A stretch of DNA of 64,000 bases from Nocardia anaemiae NBRC 100462 (GCF_001612725.1 NZ_BDAZ01000045.1:1-64000); one strand, 5' to 3'. Shown: positions 51,237 to 59,383, numbered from the stretch's first letter. Translations and numbers: made by a program. Notes: generated from the sequence alone by a model not told the origin.

Positions 51237-51551
51237 TCAGAAACTGGCCTGGACTCCGCCGATGGTCGGCTTGACGGCTCCGCAACTCGGGTTCGAGATA
51301 CGGCGCTGCGCGGTCCGTTCCGGCCGTGCGAGGGCGGGAGCATCCGGATCCGGCACATCGTCGCGGCCGTAGATCGCGGCGAGATCCGCGTATTGGCGCT
51401 GGTTTTCGTAGTAGGACGGCGACCAGTCGGTCAATGGCCCCGGCGCGTGGAACCGTTCGAGGTGGAAGGCCTCCCTCGGGCGGCGCGGTGCGAACCGGTG
51501 CACGAGATAGGCGAAGGCGGCGATGACGAGCAAGGTGGCGAGGGCGGTCAT
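51237..51551 (-). CDS. Hypothetical single-pass membrane protein
   Basis: 104 residues: MTALATLLVIAAFAYLVHRF is a membrane anchor, then a soluble region with FHAPGPLTDWSPSYYENQRQYADLAAIYGR. No family recognised. It is divergent from the MocR gene, 62 bases apart. Confidence 0.7.
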   Translation of the reverse strand: MTALATLLVIAAFAYLVHRFAPRRPREAFHLERFHAPGPLTDWSPSYYENQRQYADLAAIYGRDDVPDPDAPALARPERTAQRRISNPSCGAVKPTIGGVQASF

Positions 51552-51613
51552 AGCAGTCAGCGTGCGCGCACTGGCCTTGCTATTAAATATCCACTTGGCT
51601 AATACTGGACTTT

Positions 51614-53116
51614 ATGTCGACGAGAGTTATCGGTGCCGCCAGCCTTGCCCGTGATCTGGGCAGTTGGCGCAGTGCGGACGAGAACGGCGAATCCGGGGAG
51701 CGCCGCACGACGCGTCCGGCCTATCTTGCTCTCGCCGAAGGCATTCGCCTGCTCATCCACGACGGCCGCGCACCGCTCGGCGTCGCGCTGCCCAGTGAGC
51801 GCGACCTCGCCGCCACCCTCGGCGTCAGCCGCACCACCATTACCTCCACCTACAGTCTGCTGCGCGAACACGGCTATCTGATCAGCCGTCAGGGCTCACG
51901 CAGCACCGTCGCCCTCCCGCGCGACGTGCAGCACGACGGCACCAAACCGGCCCGCAGCATCCTCGCGATGATGGCGCAACCGGAACTGCCGACCATTGAT
52001 ATGACCTATGCCGCCATGGCTGCGCCCTTGGAAATGCAGGAGGCGTACTCCGTTGCGCTGCAAGGCCTTCCGGCCTACCTCGGCACGCACGGTATGGATC
52101 CGGTCGGTGTGCTCGCGCTGCGCGAGGCACTGGCCCGCCGCTACACCGAGCGTGGCCTGCCCACCCAACCGGACCAGATCCTGGTCACCCTCGGTGCCCA
52201 GCACGGCCTGCGCCTGTTGCTCAATGTGTTGACCGCGCCCGCGGCCCGCGTCCTCATCGACCACCCGACCTATCCCAATGCCATCGAGGCTATCCGCGAT
52301 GTCGGCGCTCGCCCGGTGCCGGTGCCGCTGCGCCCGGAAACCCCGGAGTCGGGCTGGGATCTCGACGGAATCCGCAGTGCCGCAAGGCAAACCGCGGCCA
52401 CCCTGGCCTACCTGGTGCCGGACTTCAACAACCCGACCGGCCTGCTGCTCGACGCCGACGGCCGCGCCGAACTGGCCGCCATCGCCCGCGAAACCCGGAT
52501 GACCGTGGTGATCGACGAGTCGATGGTGGACCTGAGTTTGACCGACCGGACCGCGCCTCCGCCGGTCGCGGCCTTCGCCAAGGGCAGCGAGATCATCTCC
52601 ATCGGCTCGGCATCGAAATCCTTCTGGGGTGGTCTGCGCGTCGGCTGGATTCGCACCAACCAGTCGCTGATCACCAAACTCCTCGGCATCCGCTCCACCG
52701 TCGACCTCGGCACCCCTGTCATGGACCAGTTGGCCACCATCCACCTTCTGGAGAACGCCGACACCATCCTCACCCGCCGTCGCGACCAACTCCACGCCCA
52801 GCGTGCGGCCCTGCTCACCGCGCTCGGCGAAGAGCTTCCGGACTGGCGCACGATCGTCGGGGACGGCGGCATGTCCGTCTGGGCGCAACTACCCGCCCCG
52901 GTCTCGACGGCTCTGGCCGCCACCGCCCCCAATCACGGCGTATTGCTCGCCGCAGGACCGCGGTTCGGCGTTCAGGGCGCCTTCGAACGCTTCATCCGCC
53001 TTCCCTTCACCCACCCCGAACCCGAACTCCGCCTGGCGGTCAAATCGATCGCCGCCGCCTACGAAGCCCTCACTCCCCGCGCCGCCGACCCCCTCCAGCC
53101 CCTCACCTGCTACTGA
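51614..53116 (+). CDS. MocR-type regulator (GntR domain plus PLP aminotransferase domain)
   Basis: 500 residues. Residues about 30-105 are a GntR winged helix (YLALAEGIRLLIHDGRAPLGVALPSERDLAATLGVSRTTITSTYSLLREHGYL). Residues about 130-500 are a class I aminotransferase fold with PLP Lys in SIGSASKSFWGGLRVGW and DFNNPTGLLLD. Such proteins sense PLP or an amino compound and often control vitamin B6 or transporter genes. TAATACT just before the ATG suggests a short or absent leader; divergent from a membrane protein gene. Confidence 0.88.
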   Translation: MSTRVIGAASLARDLGSWRSADENGESGERRTTRPAYLALAEGIRLLIHDGRAPLGVALPSERDLAATLGVSRTTITSTYSLLREHGYLISRQGSRSTVALPRDVQHDGTKPARSILAMMAQPELPTIDMTYAAMAAPLEMQEAYSVALQGLPAYLGTHGMDPVGVLALREALARRYTERGLPTQPDQILVTLGAQHGLRLLLNVLTAPAARVLIDHPTYPNAIEAIRDVGARPVPVPLRPETPESGWDLDGIRSAARQTAATLAYLVPDFNNPTGLLLDADGRAELAAIARETRMTVVIDESMVDLSLTDRTAPPPVAAFAKGSEIISIGSASKSFWGGLRVGWIRTNQSLITKLLGIRSTVDLGTPVMDQLATIHLLENADTILTRRRDQLHAQRAALLTALGEELPDWRTIVGDGGMSVWAQLPAPVSTALAATAPNHGVLLAAGPRFGVQGAFERFIRLPFTHPEPELRLAVKSIAAAYEALTPRAADPLQPLTCY

Positions 53117-53119
53117 TAG

Positions 53120-53189
53120 CTGTCGCATAGCGAATGGCTGTCTCGCACAAGGTATACGGTTTGCGAGGTAGTGACTCGGTATGCGGCAG
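53120..53189. repeat. 70-bp imperfect palindrome, copy 4
   Basis: CTGTCGCATAGCGAATGGCT opens it and GGTATGCGGCAG closes it; arms about 32 bases with a TATA core. Related to the copies at 36235, 36420 and 41772. An ATG inside it (53181) gives a false early start to the next gene. Confidence 0.75.
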
Positions 53190-53219
53190 CCGATCGCTGA
53201 TGTAGGGCAAGATCGAGGT

Positions 53220-53921
53220 ATGGGGCCTAGTGCGGGACCGAGTGTCCCGGAGAGTGTCGAGGACTTTCGTGTGCTCGCGCGGGCGCGGTTGGGTGAGTTC
53301 CCGCATACCGAGGTCGCGGATGCGCCGGGAATCCGTCGCGCGGCGGTGTTGCTGTGTGTGGTGGCACACGCAGGGCCGCTGTCGGTGATGGTCATCAGGC
53401 GTGCGTATCGCGGGCGGAATGCCGGGCAATGGGCGTTGCCGGGTGGACGGCTCGACGACGGGGAAACCATTGAGCAGGCGGCAATCCGTGAGCTGCGCGA
53501 GGAACTGGGACTGACCGCCAGCCCGGCCGATCTGCTCGGCAGGCTCGACGATTTCCCCGCCGCATCGGGCTTCGTCATCACCCCGATCGTGGCGGCTCTG
53601 GCCGACGCGTCCGAGCTGCGCCCCAGTCCGGACGAGGTCGACTCGGTTCATCAAGTGGCTCTCGCCCGGCTGGCCGCCGACGATGTCCCGCATTGGGTGC
53701 ATCCGAAAGATGCGGTGCGACAAAAGGATCTGCGCTCCGATGCCCCTTCGGTCGGTTACGACGGCCCTGGTCTACTGCAGATGCGCCTCGCCGAGAACAT
53801 GACCATTCACGCACCGACCGGTGCCATGCTGTGGCAGTTCCGTGAAGTCGTCCTGCTCGGCCGAGCCCCCGCCGCCGCCCGAATCGCGCATTTCGCCCAG
53901 CCGGAATGGACACGGAACTAG
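53220..53921 (+). CDS. Nudix hydrolase, CoA-pyrophosphatase-like
   Basis: 233 residues. The Nudix box GGRLDDGETIEQAAIRELREELGL is complete, and the preceding VMVIRRAYRGRNAGQWALPGG fits the NudL/CoA diphosphatase group that splits CoA to 3',5'-ADP and phosphopantetheine. I start at ATG 53220 (MGPSAGPS) because ATG 53181 lies within the palindrome. No clear ribosome site. Confidence 0.85.
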   Translation: MGPSAGPSVPESVEDFRVLARARLGEFPHTEVADAPGIRRAAVLLCVVAHAGPLSVMVIRRAYRGRNAGQWALPGGRLDDGETIEQAAIRELREELGLTASPADLLGRLDDFPAASGFVITPIVAALADASELRPSPDEVDSVHQVALARLAADDVPHWVHPKDAVRQKDLRSDAPSVGYDGPGLLQMRLAENMTIHAPTGAMLWQFREVVLLGRAPAAARIAHFAQPEWTRN

Positions 53922-54000
53922 CGCAGGGAAGCCACGGGCCAGCGCCGCGCCCTTTCTCACGGCGCGCACGCATACGCGCCGCGTACGCATCTTGCCGCGG

Positions 54001-54406
54001 GCCCGCATTCTTGCCGTGTGTGCGGACCGTTGTGGGGCGCCCGGACCCTTGGCGTGTGCCCGTGCTCTGGTGGCGTGTCCGCGTTCTTGTGGTGGGCTGG
54101 ATCCTTGCCGCGCGCATGCACTCTCGTCGCCTGCGCATCTTTCCCGTGGGTCCGCGTTCTTGGCGTGCGCCTGCATTCTTGCGTGTGCCCGGATTCTGGC
54201 CCGGTGCCCGAACTGCGGTGGCGGACGGGACTCTTGGCGCCTGCCAGGACTCGCATGACGTGCCCGAATTCTTGCCGGGACACGCACTCTCGTCGCGTAC
54301 GCATCTGCCCGTGCGCCCGCGTTCTTGTGGGTGCCTGGACTCTTGTGAGCGCGCCCGGACTCTTATGGGCACGTTCGCATTCTCGCGGCGCGCATGCATT
54401 CGCGGG
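54001..54406. repeat. Degenerate tandem array of about 19-bp units
   Basis: Roughly 22 head-to-tail units of 16-21 bases, mostly 18-19, for example GCCCGCATTCTTGCCGTGT, GTGCGGACCGTTGTGGGGC, GCCCGGACCCTTGGCGTGT, with consensus near GCCCGGACTCTTGGCGCGT. All frames stay open on both strands only because stop codons are rare in the unit; length not a multiple of three argues against coding. It fills the gap 53922-54482, where I see nothing else. Confidence 0.75.
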
Positions 54407-54482
54407 CGAAAACATGCGCGGCGCGTGAATTGGTGTGTGGGAGCAGTTGGAGTGCGGGGCGGGCGGTTCTGGCGACGAGTCG

Positions 54483-55580
54483 TCAGTCCGCCCAGACGGA
54501 TTCGATCGGTGTGGCCTCGTTGGGCGGTGGGGTGGGCGTACCTGCGGGGGTGCGGGAGAAGCGGGGCGCTGGTGCGTGCTGGACGACACCGTCGATCTCG
54601 ATCAATCCCGTGCGCGCGACGATGTGCGGATTCTGTTCTGCCTCAGTGAAAGTCAGCACCGGCGTCGTGCACGCATCGGTGCCGTCGAAGATCGCGGCCC
54701 ACTCGTCGCGGGTCTTGGTCTTGAACTTTTCCGAGAACAGCTTTTTCAGCTGATCCTGACCATTCGGATCGAGCTGCATCGGCAGACCCTCGGGGCTGAT
54801 CTCCAAGCCCTGCAACAGTTCCGCGTAGAACTGCGGCTCGATCGCCCCGACCGCCATGTACTTGCCGTCCGAGGTTTCGTACGTGTCGTAGAACGCCATA
54901 CCGGTATCGAGCAGGTTGGTGCCGCGCTCATCCGACCACAGGCCCATGCCGCGCATACCCCAGATCATGTGCGAAAGCGCAAGCGCCCCATCGATCATCG
55001 CCGAATCGATGACCTGCCCCTTACCAGAACTCTCCCGTTCGACCAGCGCCGCGAGAATGCCGAACACCAGGAACATCGAGCCGCCACCGAAGTCGCCGAC
55101 CATATTCAGCGGCGGCACCGGGCGCTCACCCTTGCGGCCGATGGCGTGCAGCACACCGGTCAGCGAGATGTAGTTGATGTCGTGTCCAGCGCGGTCGGCC
55201 AGCGGGCCGTCCTGACCCCAGCCGGTCATCCGGCCGTAGACCAACCGCGGATTGCGCGCGTGCACGGCATCCGGGCCGAGGCCCATGCGCTCGGTGACGC
55301 CCGGCCGGAAACCCTCGATCAGCACATCGGCCTTCTCGGCGAGTGCGAGCACCTTCTCGATATCCGCCGGATCCTTCAGATTCGCCTCGACGATGGTGCG
55401 CCCGCGCCACTGTGGCCGCTCCATGAAGCCGGGCAGCATATTGGGCCGCTGTACCCGCACCACATCGGCGCCGAGATCGGCCAGCAGCAGTGCCGCATGC
55501 GGTCCTGGGCCGATACCGGCAAGTTCGATGACCTTGATGCCCGCGAGCGGGCCCTGCTCGGCGGTGGATGGTGTGCTCAC
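54483..55580 (-). CDS. mcr: Alpha-methylacyl-CoA racemase (family III CoA transferase fold)
   Basis: 365 residues; the family needs an Arg/His/Asp set: His in RAGHDINYISL and Asp in MVGDFGGGSMFLVFG match the two racemase bases, with GFRPGVTERMGLGPDA upstream. It epimerises the 2-methyl branch of acyl-CoA, needed for sterol side-chain oxidation. GTG or ATG near 55580 is the start (MSTPSTAEQG). No KstR box was seen; a palindrome lies 54 bases upstream. Confidence 0.88.
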   Translation of the reverse strand: MSTPSTAEQGPLAGIKVIELAGIGPGPHAALLLADLGADVVRVQRPNMLPGFMERPQWRGRTIVEANLKDPADIEKVLALAEKADVLIEGFRPGVTERMGLGPDAVHARNPRLVYGRMTGWGQDGPLADRAGHDINYISLTGVLHAIGRKGERPVPPLNMVGDFGGGSMFLVFGILAALVERESSGKGQVIDSAMIDGALALSHMIWGMRGMGLWSDERGTNLLDTGMAFYDTYETSDGKYMAVGAIEPQFYAELLQGLEISPEGLPMQLDPNGQDQLKKLFSEKFKTKTRDEWAAIFDGTDACTTPVLTFTEAEQNPHIVARTGLIEIDGVVQHAPAPRFSRTPAGTPTPPPNEATPIESVWAD

Positions 55581-55633
55581 GCCCTACCTCGGTTCGTCGT
55601 TGATCCAGCGCTCCCCGGGGCGACCCGAGGCTG

Positions 55634-55652
55634 TATTGACAGTATGACAATA
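55634..55652. promoter_or_regulatory. Imperfect palindrome upstream of mcr
   Basis: TATTGACAGTATGACAATA, arms TATTG.CA and TG.CAATA, between mcr and the membrane-protein gene; a probable operator of an unidentified regulator. Confidence 0.45.
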
Positions 55653-55661
55653 ACGCCGAAC

Positions 55662-55976
55662 CTATACCCGAGACGGGTTCGCGAGGCCCAAGGCGGAGTT
55701 GAGCCGATACGCCCCACCGCGTCCATGGAATACCGCCATCGGCAGCGCGCCCACCAAGGCGCCGCCGATACCGGCGTAGGCGTGCGCGGGCAGGTCGGCC
55801 CAGTATCCGATGACGACCGCGAGTGCGATTCCGAACGTCCCGGCCACCGCATTGCGCAGCGGATCGTTACCCCACACATTCGGAAACTGTTCGCCGACCA
55901 TGCCTTTGACGAAATGCGGTACCGCGTTCGCGCCGAACAGTCCGGCCAGGGCGGACAACAGAATCGTGTGCCACAT
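55662..55976 (-). CDS. Hypothetical small membrane protein
   Basis: 104 residues, three hydrophobic segments (ILLSALAGLFGANAVPHFVKG, AGTFGIALAVVIGYWA, GIGGALVGALPMAVFHGRG). Not recognised. It is divergent from a TetR gene and shares the operator pair at 55997-56054. Confidence 0.75.
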   Translation of the reverse strand: MWHTILLSALAGLFGANAVPHFVKGMVGEQFPNVWGNDPLRNAVAGTFGIALAVVIGYWADLPAHAYAGIGGALVGALPMAVFHGRGGAYRLNSALGLANPSRV

Positions 55977-55996
55977 GACGATCCACCTTCTTTTCA

Positions 55997-56054
55997 GTCA
56001 ACGGTTGTAGACCGAAATTAGCATGACGGTTCGTTTCGGTCAACGGCCGTAGAC
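55997..56054. promoter_or_regulatory. Pair of operator boxes for the adjacent TetR
   Basis: GTCAACGGTTGTAGAC (55997-56012) and GTCAACGGCCGTAGAC (56039-56054), near-palindromic and 42 bases apart, four helical turns, in the divergent gap. Confidence 0.7.
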
Positions 56055-56061
56055 TGAGCGC

Positions 56062-56658
56062 ATGAATTCTCGCCCTCGCAGCCGCGCCGAGCAACGGCAG
56101 AGCACACAATCCCGAATCCTGGACGCGGCCCGGCGGTTATTCGCAGAGGTCGGCTACGACCGGGCCACCATCCGCGCGATCGCCGCCGAGGCGCAGGCCG
56201 ATCCCGGGCTGGTAATGCGCTATTTCGGGTCGAAGGACAATCTCTTCGCCCAGGCTTCCGGCTTCGAACAGGAAGACCTGGTCACCGGGACTCCCGAACA
56301 GGCGGCCGACCAACTGCTCGCCGCACTCGAAACCAAGCTCGCCCAACAGCCCACGGACGCACTCGCCGCGATCCGCTCCATGTTCACCCACCCCGACGCC
56401 GCCGCCGAAGTCCAATTCGCCATGGTGTCCCGGCAGCGGCAAGCCGCCCAGCACCTGGCCGACGACGATGCGGACTTGCGCGCCGGACTGATCGGCGCGA
56501 TCACCATCGGGACCGTCATCGGTCGGCACCTACTCCAACTGGACGGACTGCGCGACGCCGAGCCCGAGCGCATCACCGCCCTACTCCGCGCCGCCTTCCA
56601 CGACATCGCTTGCGGCCCAACGACAACCCCTCGGACCCGTGATCCAAATGACACTTGA
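56062..56658 (+). CDS. TetR-family regulator
   Basis: 198 residues. Helix-turn-helix SRILDAARRLFAEVGYDRATIRAIAAEAQADPGLVMRYFGSKDNLFAQA (about residues 18-66), then a TetR_C-type ligand domain. Likely controls itself and the small membrane protein through the two boxes immediately upstream. Its last codons overlap the -35 of the MerR promoter. Confidence 0.88.
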   Translation: MNSRPRSRAEQRQSTQSRILDAARRLFAEVGYDRATIRAIAAEAQADPGLVMRYFGSKDNLFAQASGFEQEDLVTGTPEQAADQLLAALETKLAQQPTDALAAIRSMFTHPDAAAEVQFAMVSRQRQAAQHLADDDADLRAGLIGAITIGTVIGRHLLQLDGLRDAEPERITALLRAAFHDIACGPTTTPRTRDPNDT

Positions 56659-56685
56659 ATCCGACGTTACGTCAGGTTTTAGCGT
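56655..56685 (+). promoter_or_regulatory. MerR-type promoter with 19-bp spacer
   Basis: TTGAAT (-35, 56655-56660) and TAGCGT (-10, 56680-56685) are 19 bases apart, the long spacing typical of MerR-controlled promoters; the dyad GACGTTACGTC (56663-56673) lies inside the spacer. Confidence 0.7.
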
Positions 56686-56713
56686 GGTTGGTGCACATCG
56701 AGAGGAGGGCACG

Positions 56714-57313
56714 TTGGCCGAGCGGGTGTGGCGGGTCGGAGAACTCGCCAGGGAATCCGGCGTGACGGTGCGGACACTGCACCATTACGACCGGCTCGGG
56801 CTACTGGTGCCGTCGTCGCGGACATCGGGCGGACACCGGTGCTACACCCGGGCCGATGTCCGGCGGCTGCATCGCATCGTGGCATTGCGGGGCTTCGGAT
56901 TTGGGCTCGAGGATATCGTGGCCGTCCTCCACGCCGAACCCGATCAGGATCCGCGCGACCTCGTACGGCAGCAGCTGGTGCTGGTCGAGGACCGCATCAC
57001 CCGGGCCACCGGACTGCGTACCCGCTTGCTCGCTGTGCTCGACAGCCTCGACCACGCGGTCGAGCCATCGACGTCGGAATTTCTGCGATTGATCGAGGAG
57101 ACCATCACGATGAACCAACCACTGACTCCAGAGGAATTCGCTCGGCTGAAGCGGCAGCGCGAAGAACACACGCGGCAGTTGAGTCCGGAAGAGCTTGCGG
57201 CATTGACGAAACGGCGGGAGGCGGCCTTCGCGGCGATGAGCCCGGCCGAGCGCGAGCGGTTGCAAGCCGCACGCGCGCAGATGATTCCGCCCGGCACCGA
57301 GCCTTCCGGCTGA
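56714..57313 (+). CDS. MerR-family regulator
   Basis: 199 residues. LAERVWRVGELARESGVTVRTLHHYDRLGLLVPSSRTSGGHRCYTRADVRRL is the MerR DNA-binding domain; the C-terminal part (ETITMNQPLTPEEFARLKRQREEHTRQLSPEELAALTKRR) is helical and not a TipA-type ligand domain. I choose TTG 56714 because GAGGAGGG lies five bases upstream and the transcript from the MerR-type promoter would start after any earlier codon. It probably regulates itself; no obvious target adjoins it. Confidence 0.88.
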   Translation: MAERVWRVGELARESGVTVRTLHHYDRLGLLVPSSRTSGGHRCYTRADVRRLHRIVALRGFGFGLEDIVAVLHAEPDQDPRDLVRQQLVLVEDRITRATGLRTRLLAVLDSLDHAVEPSTSEFLRLIEETITMNQPLTPEEFARLKRQREEHTRQLSPEELAALTKRREAAFAAMSPAERERLQAARAQMIPPGTEPSG

Positions 57314-57379
57314 TCGCTGCGTTCGAGCCTGCTGGATCACCCCTGCAAGAATTCGATACAGCACCGGTGGCGATGCTCA

Positions 57380-57538
57380 CTACGGCCGTCGACGTGCCTC
57401 CGCCATCATCTCCCGATACCGCGAAAAGCGGTCGCCTTCCCCGGTGCTGACGAGCCCGGCCCACGGAAAAAGGGCATGGATCGCCTCGCAGTCGATCAGG
57501 CAGGGACAGCTACAGACCATGTCATCGACCGCAACCAT
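57380..57538 (-). CDS. Small cysteine-rich ORF downstream of metZ
   Basis: 52 residues: MVAVDDMVCSCPCLIDCEA, then IHALFPWAGLVSTGEGDRFSRYREMMAEARRRP. The four cysteines CSCPCLIDC would suit metal or cluster binding. It is on the same strand as metZ, 22 bases after its stop, so it may be the last gene of the SAM-IV-controlled unit. No homologue recognised, and no strong ribosome site; amino acid composition is protein-like. Confidence 0.5.
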   Translation of the reverse strand: MVAVDDMVCSCPCLIDCEAIHALFPWAGLVSTGEGDRFSRYREMMAEARRRP

Positions 57539-57560
57539 GCGGCCGCGCCTCGCAGACCAA

Positions 57561-58775
57561 CTAACTCAGCGCGAAGTCCAAATCGCCCAGCAGATCCTCG
57601 ACATCCTCCAGTCCCACCGAGATGCGCACGACGCCGTCGGATAGTCCGATGGTGGCGCGGCCTTCGGGGCCCATGGCGCGGTGAGTTGTCGTGGCCGGGT
57701 GGGTGATGAGGGTTTTGGAGTCGCCGAGGTTGTTGGAGATATCGATGACGCGCAGGCGGTTGAGGACCTCGAAGGCGCGCTTCTTGGCCTCGTCCTCGGG
57801 CGCGTTCAGTTCGAAGGTGACCACGGTGCCGCCGCCGCTCATCTGGCTGGTCGCCAGGTCGTGCTGCGGATGCGACTCCAGGTAGGGGTAGCGCACCCAC
57901 GAGACGGATTTGTTGCCCTCGAGGAATCGCGCGATGCGCAGTGCGGATTCGGTCGAATGACGCACCCGCAGCGGCATGGTCTCCAAACCCTTGAGCAGGG
58001 TCCACGCATTGAACGGGCTCAGCGCCGGACCGGTATGGCGCATAAGGGTTTTCACCGGACCGTCGATGTAGTCCTGGGCGCCGAGGATCGCACCACCGAG
58101 CACCCGGCCCTGACCATCGATGTGCTTGGTGCCCGAATACACCAGCACATCGGCACCGAGTTCGAAACCGCGCTGCAGCAGCGGCGTGGCAAAGACGTTG
58201 TCCAGCACCACTTTCGCGCCCGCGGCATGCGCGAGTTCGGTCACCCGACGCACGTCAACCAGGGTCTGCATCGGATTGGCCGGTGTCTCGAAGAACACGG
58301 CCTGGGTCGGCACCGAAAGTGCCTGCTCCCACTGATCCAGATCATCGCCGTCGACGAAGACGGTCTCCACACCCCAGCGCGGCAGAATCTCGTTGCACAC
58401 CACGAAGCACGAGCCGAACAGGCTGCGCGCGGCCACAAGCCGGTCGCCCGCGCCCAAAAGCGCACCGAGCGCGGTGAATACGGCCGACATACCGCTCGCG
58501 GTCGCGAAACATGCTTCGGCGCCGTCGATCAGCCGCAGCCGCTCCTCGAACATGGCGACCGTCGGGTTGCCGTAGCGGGAGTAGACGAAATGTTCGATAT
58601 CGCCGGTGAACGCGGCCTCGGCCGCCTCGGCGCTCTCATAGACGAAACCGGAGGACAGATACAGCGCCTCGGCGGTTTCCTCGAATCCCGAACGGCGCAG
58701 GCCACCTCGCACGCCGAGCGTCGCGGGGCCGACGCCTTCGGGCAGCGGCTTGTCGAACGCACCACCGGTGATCAT
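57561..58775 (-). CDS. metZ: O-succinylhomoserine sulfhydrylase
   Basis: PLP enzyme that joins O-succinylhomoserine and sulfide to homocysteine. 404 residues of the cystathionine gamma-synthase family: YSRYGNPTVAMFEERL, PLP Lys in VLVYSGTKHIDGQGRVLGGAI, and the end region TTTHRAMGPEGRATIGLSDGVVRISVGLED. ATG 58775 overlaps the rhodanese stop (ATGA); the ATG at 58787 is four codons earlier. Order riboswitch-rhodanese-metZ matches mycobacteria. Confidence 0.94.
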   Translation of the reverse strand: MITGGAFDKPLPEGVGPATLGVRGGLRRSGFEETAEALYLSSGFVYESAEAAEAAFTGDIEHFVYSRYGNPTVAMFEERLRLIDGAEACFATASGMSAVFTALGALLGAGDRLVAARSLFGSCFVVCNEILPRWGVETVFVDGDDLDQWEQALSVPTQAVFFETPANPMQTLVDVRRVTELAHAAGAKVVLDNVFATPLLQRGFELGADVLVYSGTKHIDGQGRVLGGAILGAQDYIDGPVKTLMRHTGPALSPFNAWTLLKGLETMPLRVRHSTESALRIARFLEGNKSVSWVRYPYLESHPQHDLATSQMSGGGTVVTFELNAPEDEAKKRAFEVLNRLRVIDISNNLGDSKTLITHPATTTHRAMGPEGRATIGLSDGVVRISVGLEDVEDLLGDLDFALS

Positions 58776-59188
58776 GACTGCCGCCACGGCAAGCCGATGG
58801 CGCGCCAGCCGGAGCCGCCGCGATGCCCGTACTCATCGATCGGGCCTTCGAAGCCCTCCAGCACATTGAACGACGGGGCGATACCAGCCCCGGTCGCGGC
58901 CACGGCCGCACCGACCGAACGCTGTCCGGAGCGACAGAGGAAGACGACCGGCGCCGCCGGATCGCGACCCTCCAGCGCCTTGCTCAGCTGCTCGACGAAC
59001 TCACCGTTGCGGGCGCCGTTGCTGTCGACCCATTCGATCAGCACCGTCGGCCGGTCGATCGAACTCGTATCCGGCACACCGACGAAGCGCCATTCGGCCT
59101 CGGTGCGCACGTCTACCAAGACGGCTTCGGGATTGTCCTGCAACAGCTCCCACGCCTGCTGTGGGGTGATGTCACCGGCATATGTCAT
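58772..59188 (-). CDS. Rhodanese-like sulfurtransferase
   Basis: 138 residues; active-site loop FLCRSGQRSVGAA with the catalytic Cys, and AVLVDVRTEAEWRFVGVPDTSSIDRPTVLIEWVDSNG. Possibly delivers sulfur to MetZ, as its linkage suggests. AGGAGG precedes ATG 59188; the frame seven codons longer is not used. The leader upstream is a SAM-IV riboswitch. Confidence 0.92.
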   Translation of the reverse strand: MTYAGDITPQQAWELLQDNPEAVLVDVRTEAEWRFVGVPDTSSIDRPTVLIEWVDSNGARNGEFVEQLSKALEGRDPAAPVVFLCRSGQRSVGAAVAATGAGIAPSFNVLEGFEGPIDEYGHRGGSGWRAIGLPWRQS

Positions 59189-59204
59189 GCGATCCTCCTG
59201 TGAA

Positions 59205-59320
59205 TCCACGCTTGCCGCACCTGGGATTGGGTCGCGGCCAGGTCGTCACCCGGAGCACCCCACCGCGGAGGAGGGTTGCCGACCAGCCAGCCGGGGCTTG
59301 GCACTGGTACTCATGACCTG
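59205..59320 (-). ncRNA. SAM-IV riboswitch
   Basis: Minus-strand leader beginning GGTCATGAGTACCAGTGCCA with the class core CAAGCCCCGGCTGGCTGG, TCGGCAACCCTCC, CGCGGTGGGGTGC and the closing CGGGTGACGACC. The GGTC/GACC P1 pair and the downstream G/C-rich pseudoknot region fit SAM-IV, known in Actinomycetales before this gene pair. It would lower expression when S-adenosylmethionine is high. Confidence 0.88.
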
Positions 59321-59326
59321 AAAATG

Positions 59327-59356
59327 AGATTGCCTGGGCAGGGGCCGCCATGTCAA
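59327..59356 (-). promoter_or_regulatory. Promoter of the SAM-IV/rhodanese/metZ unit
   Basis: On the minus strand TTGACA (59356-59351), 18-base spacer, CAATCT (59332-59327); the start falls near 59320, at the riboswitch 5' end. Confidence 0.6.
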
Positions 59357-59383
59357 ACCCCATTTCGCGTCCCGCATAAGCAA

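Noticed and set aside
53181..53219. ATG at 53181 as start of the Nudix gene
   Set aside because: It lies inside palindrome copy 4; ATG 53220 is used instead.
54001..54406. CRISPR array
   Set aside because: Units run head to tail with no spacers and are too degenerate; no cas genes.
53922..54482. Long ORFs across the 19-bp array on both strands
   Set aside because: They arise from a stop-poor unit whose length is not a multiple of three; compositions are Arg/Pro-rich in every frame.
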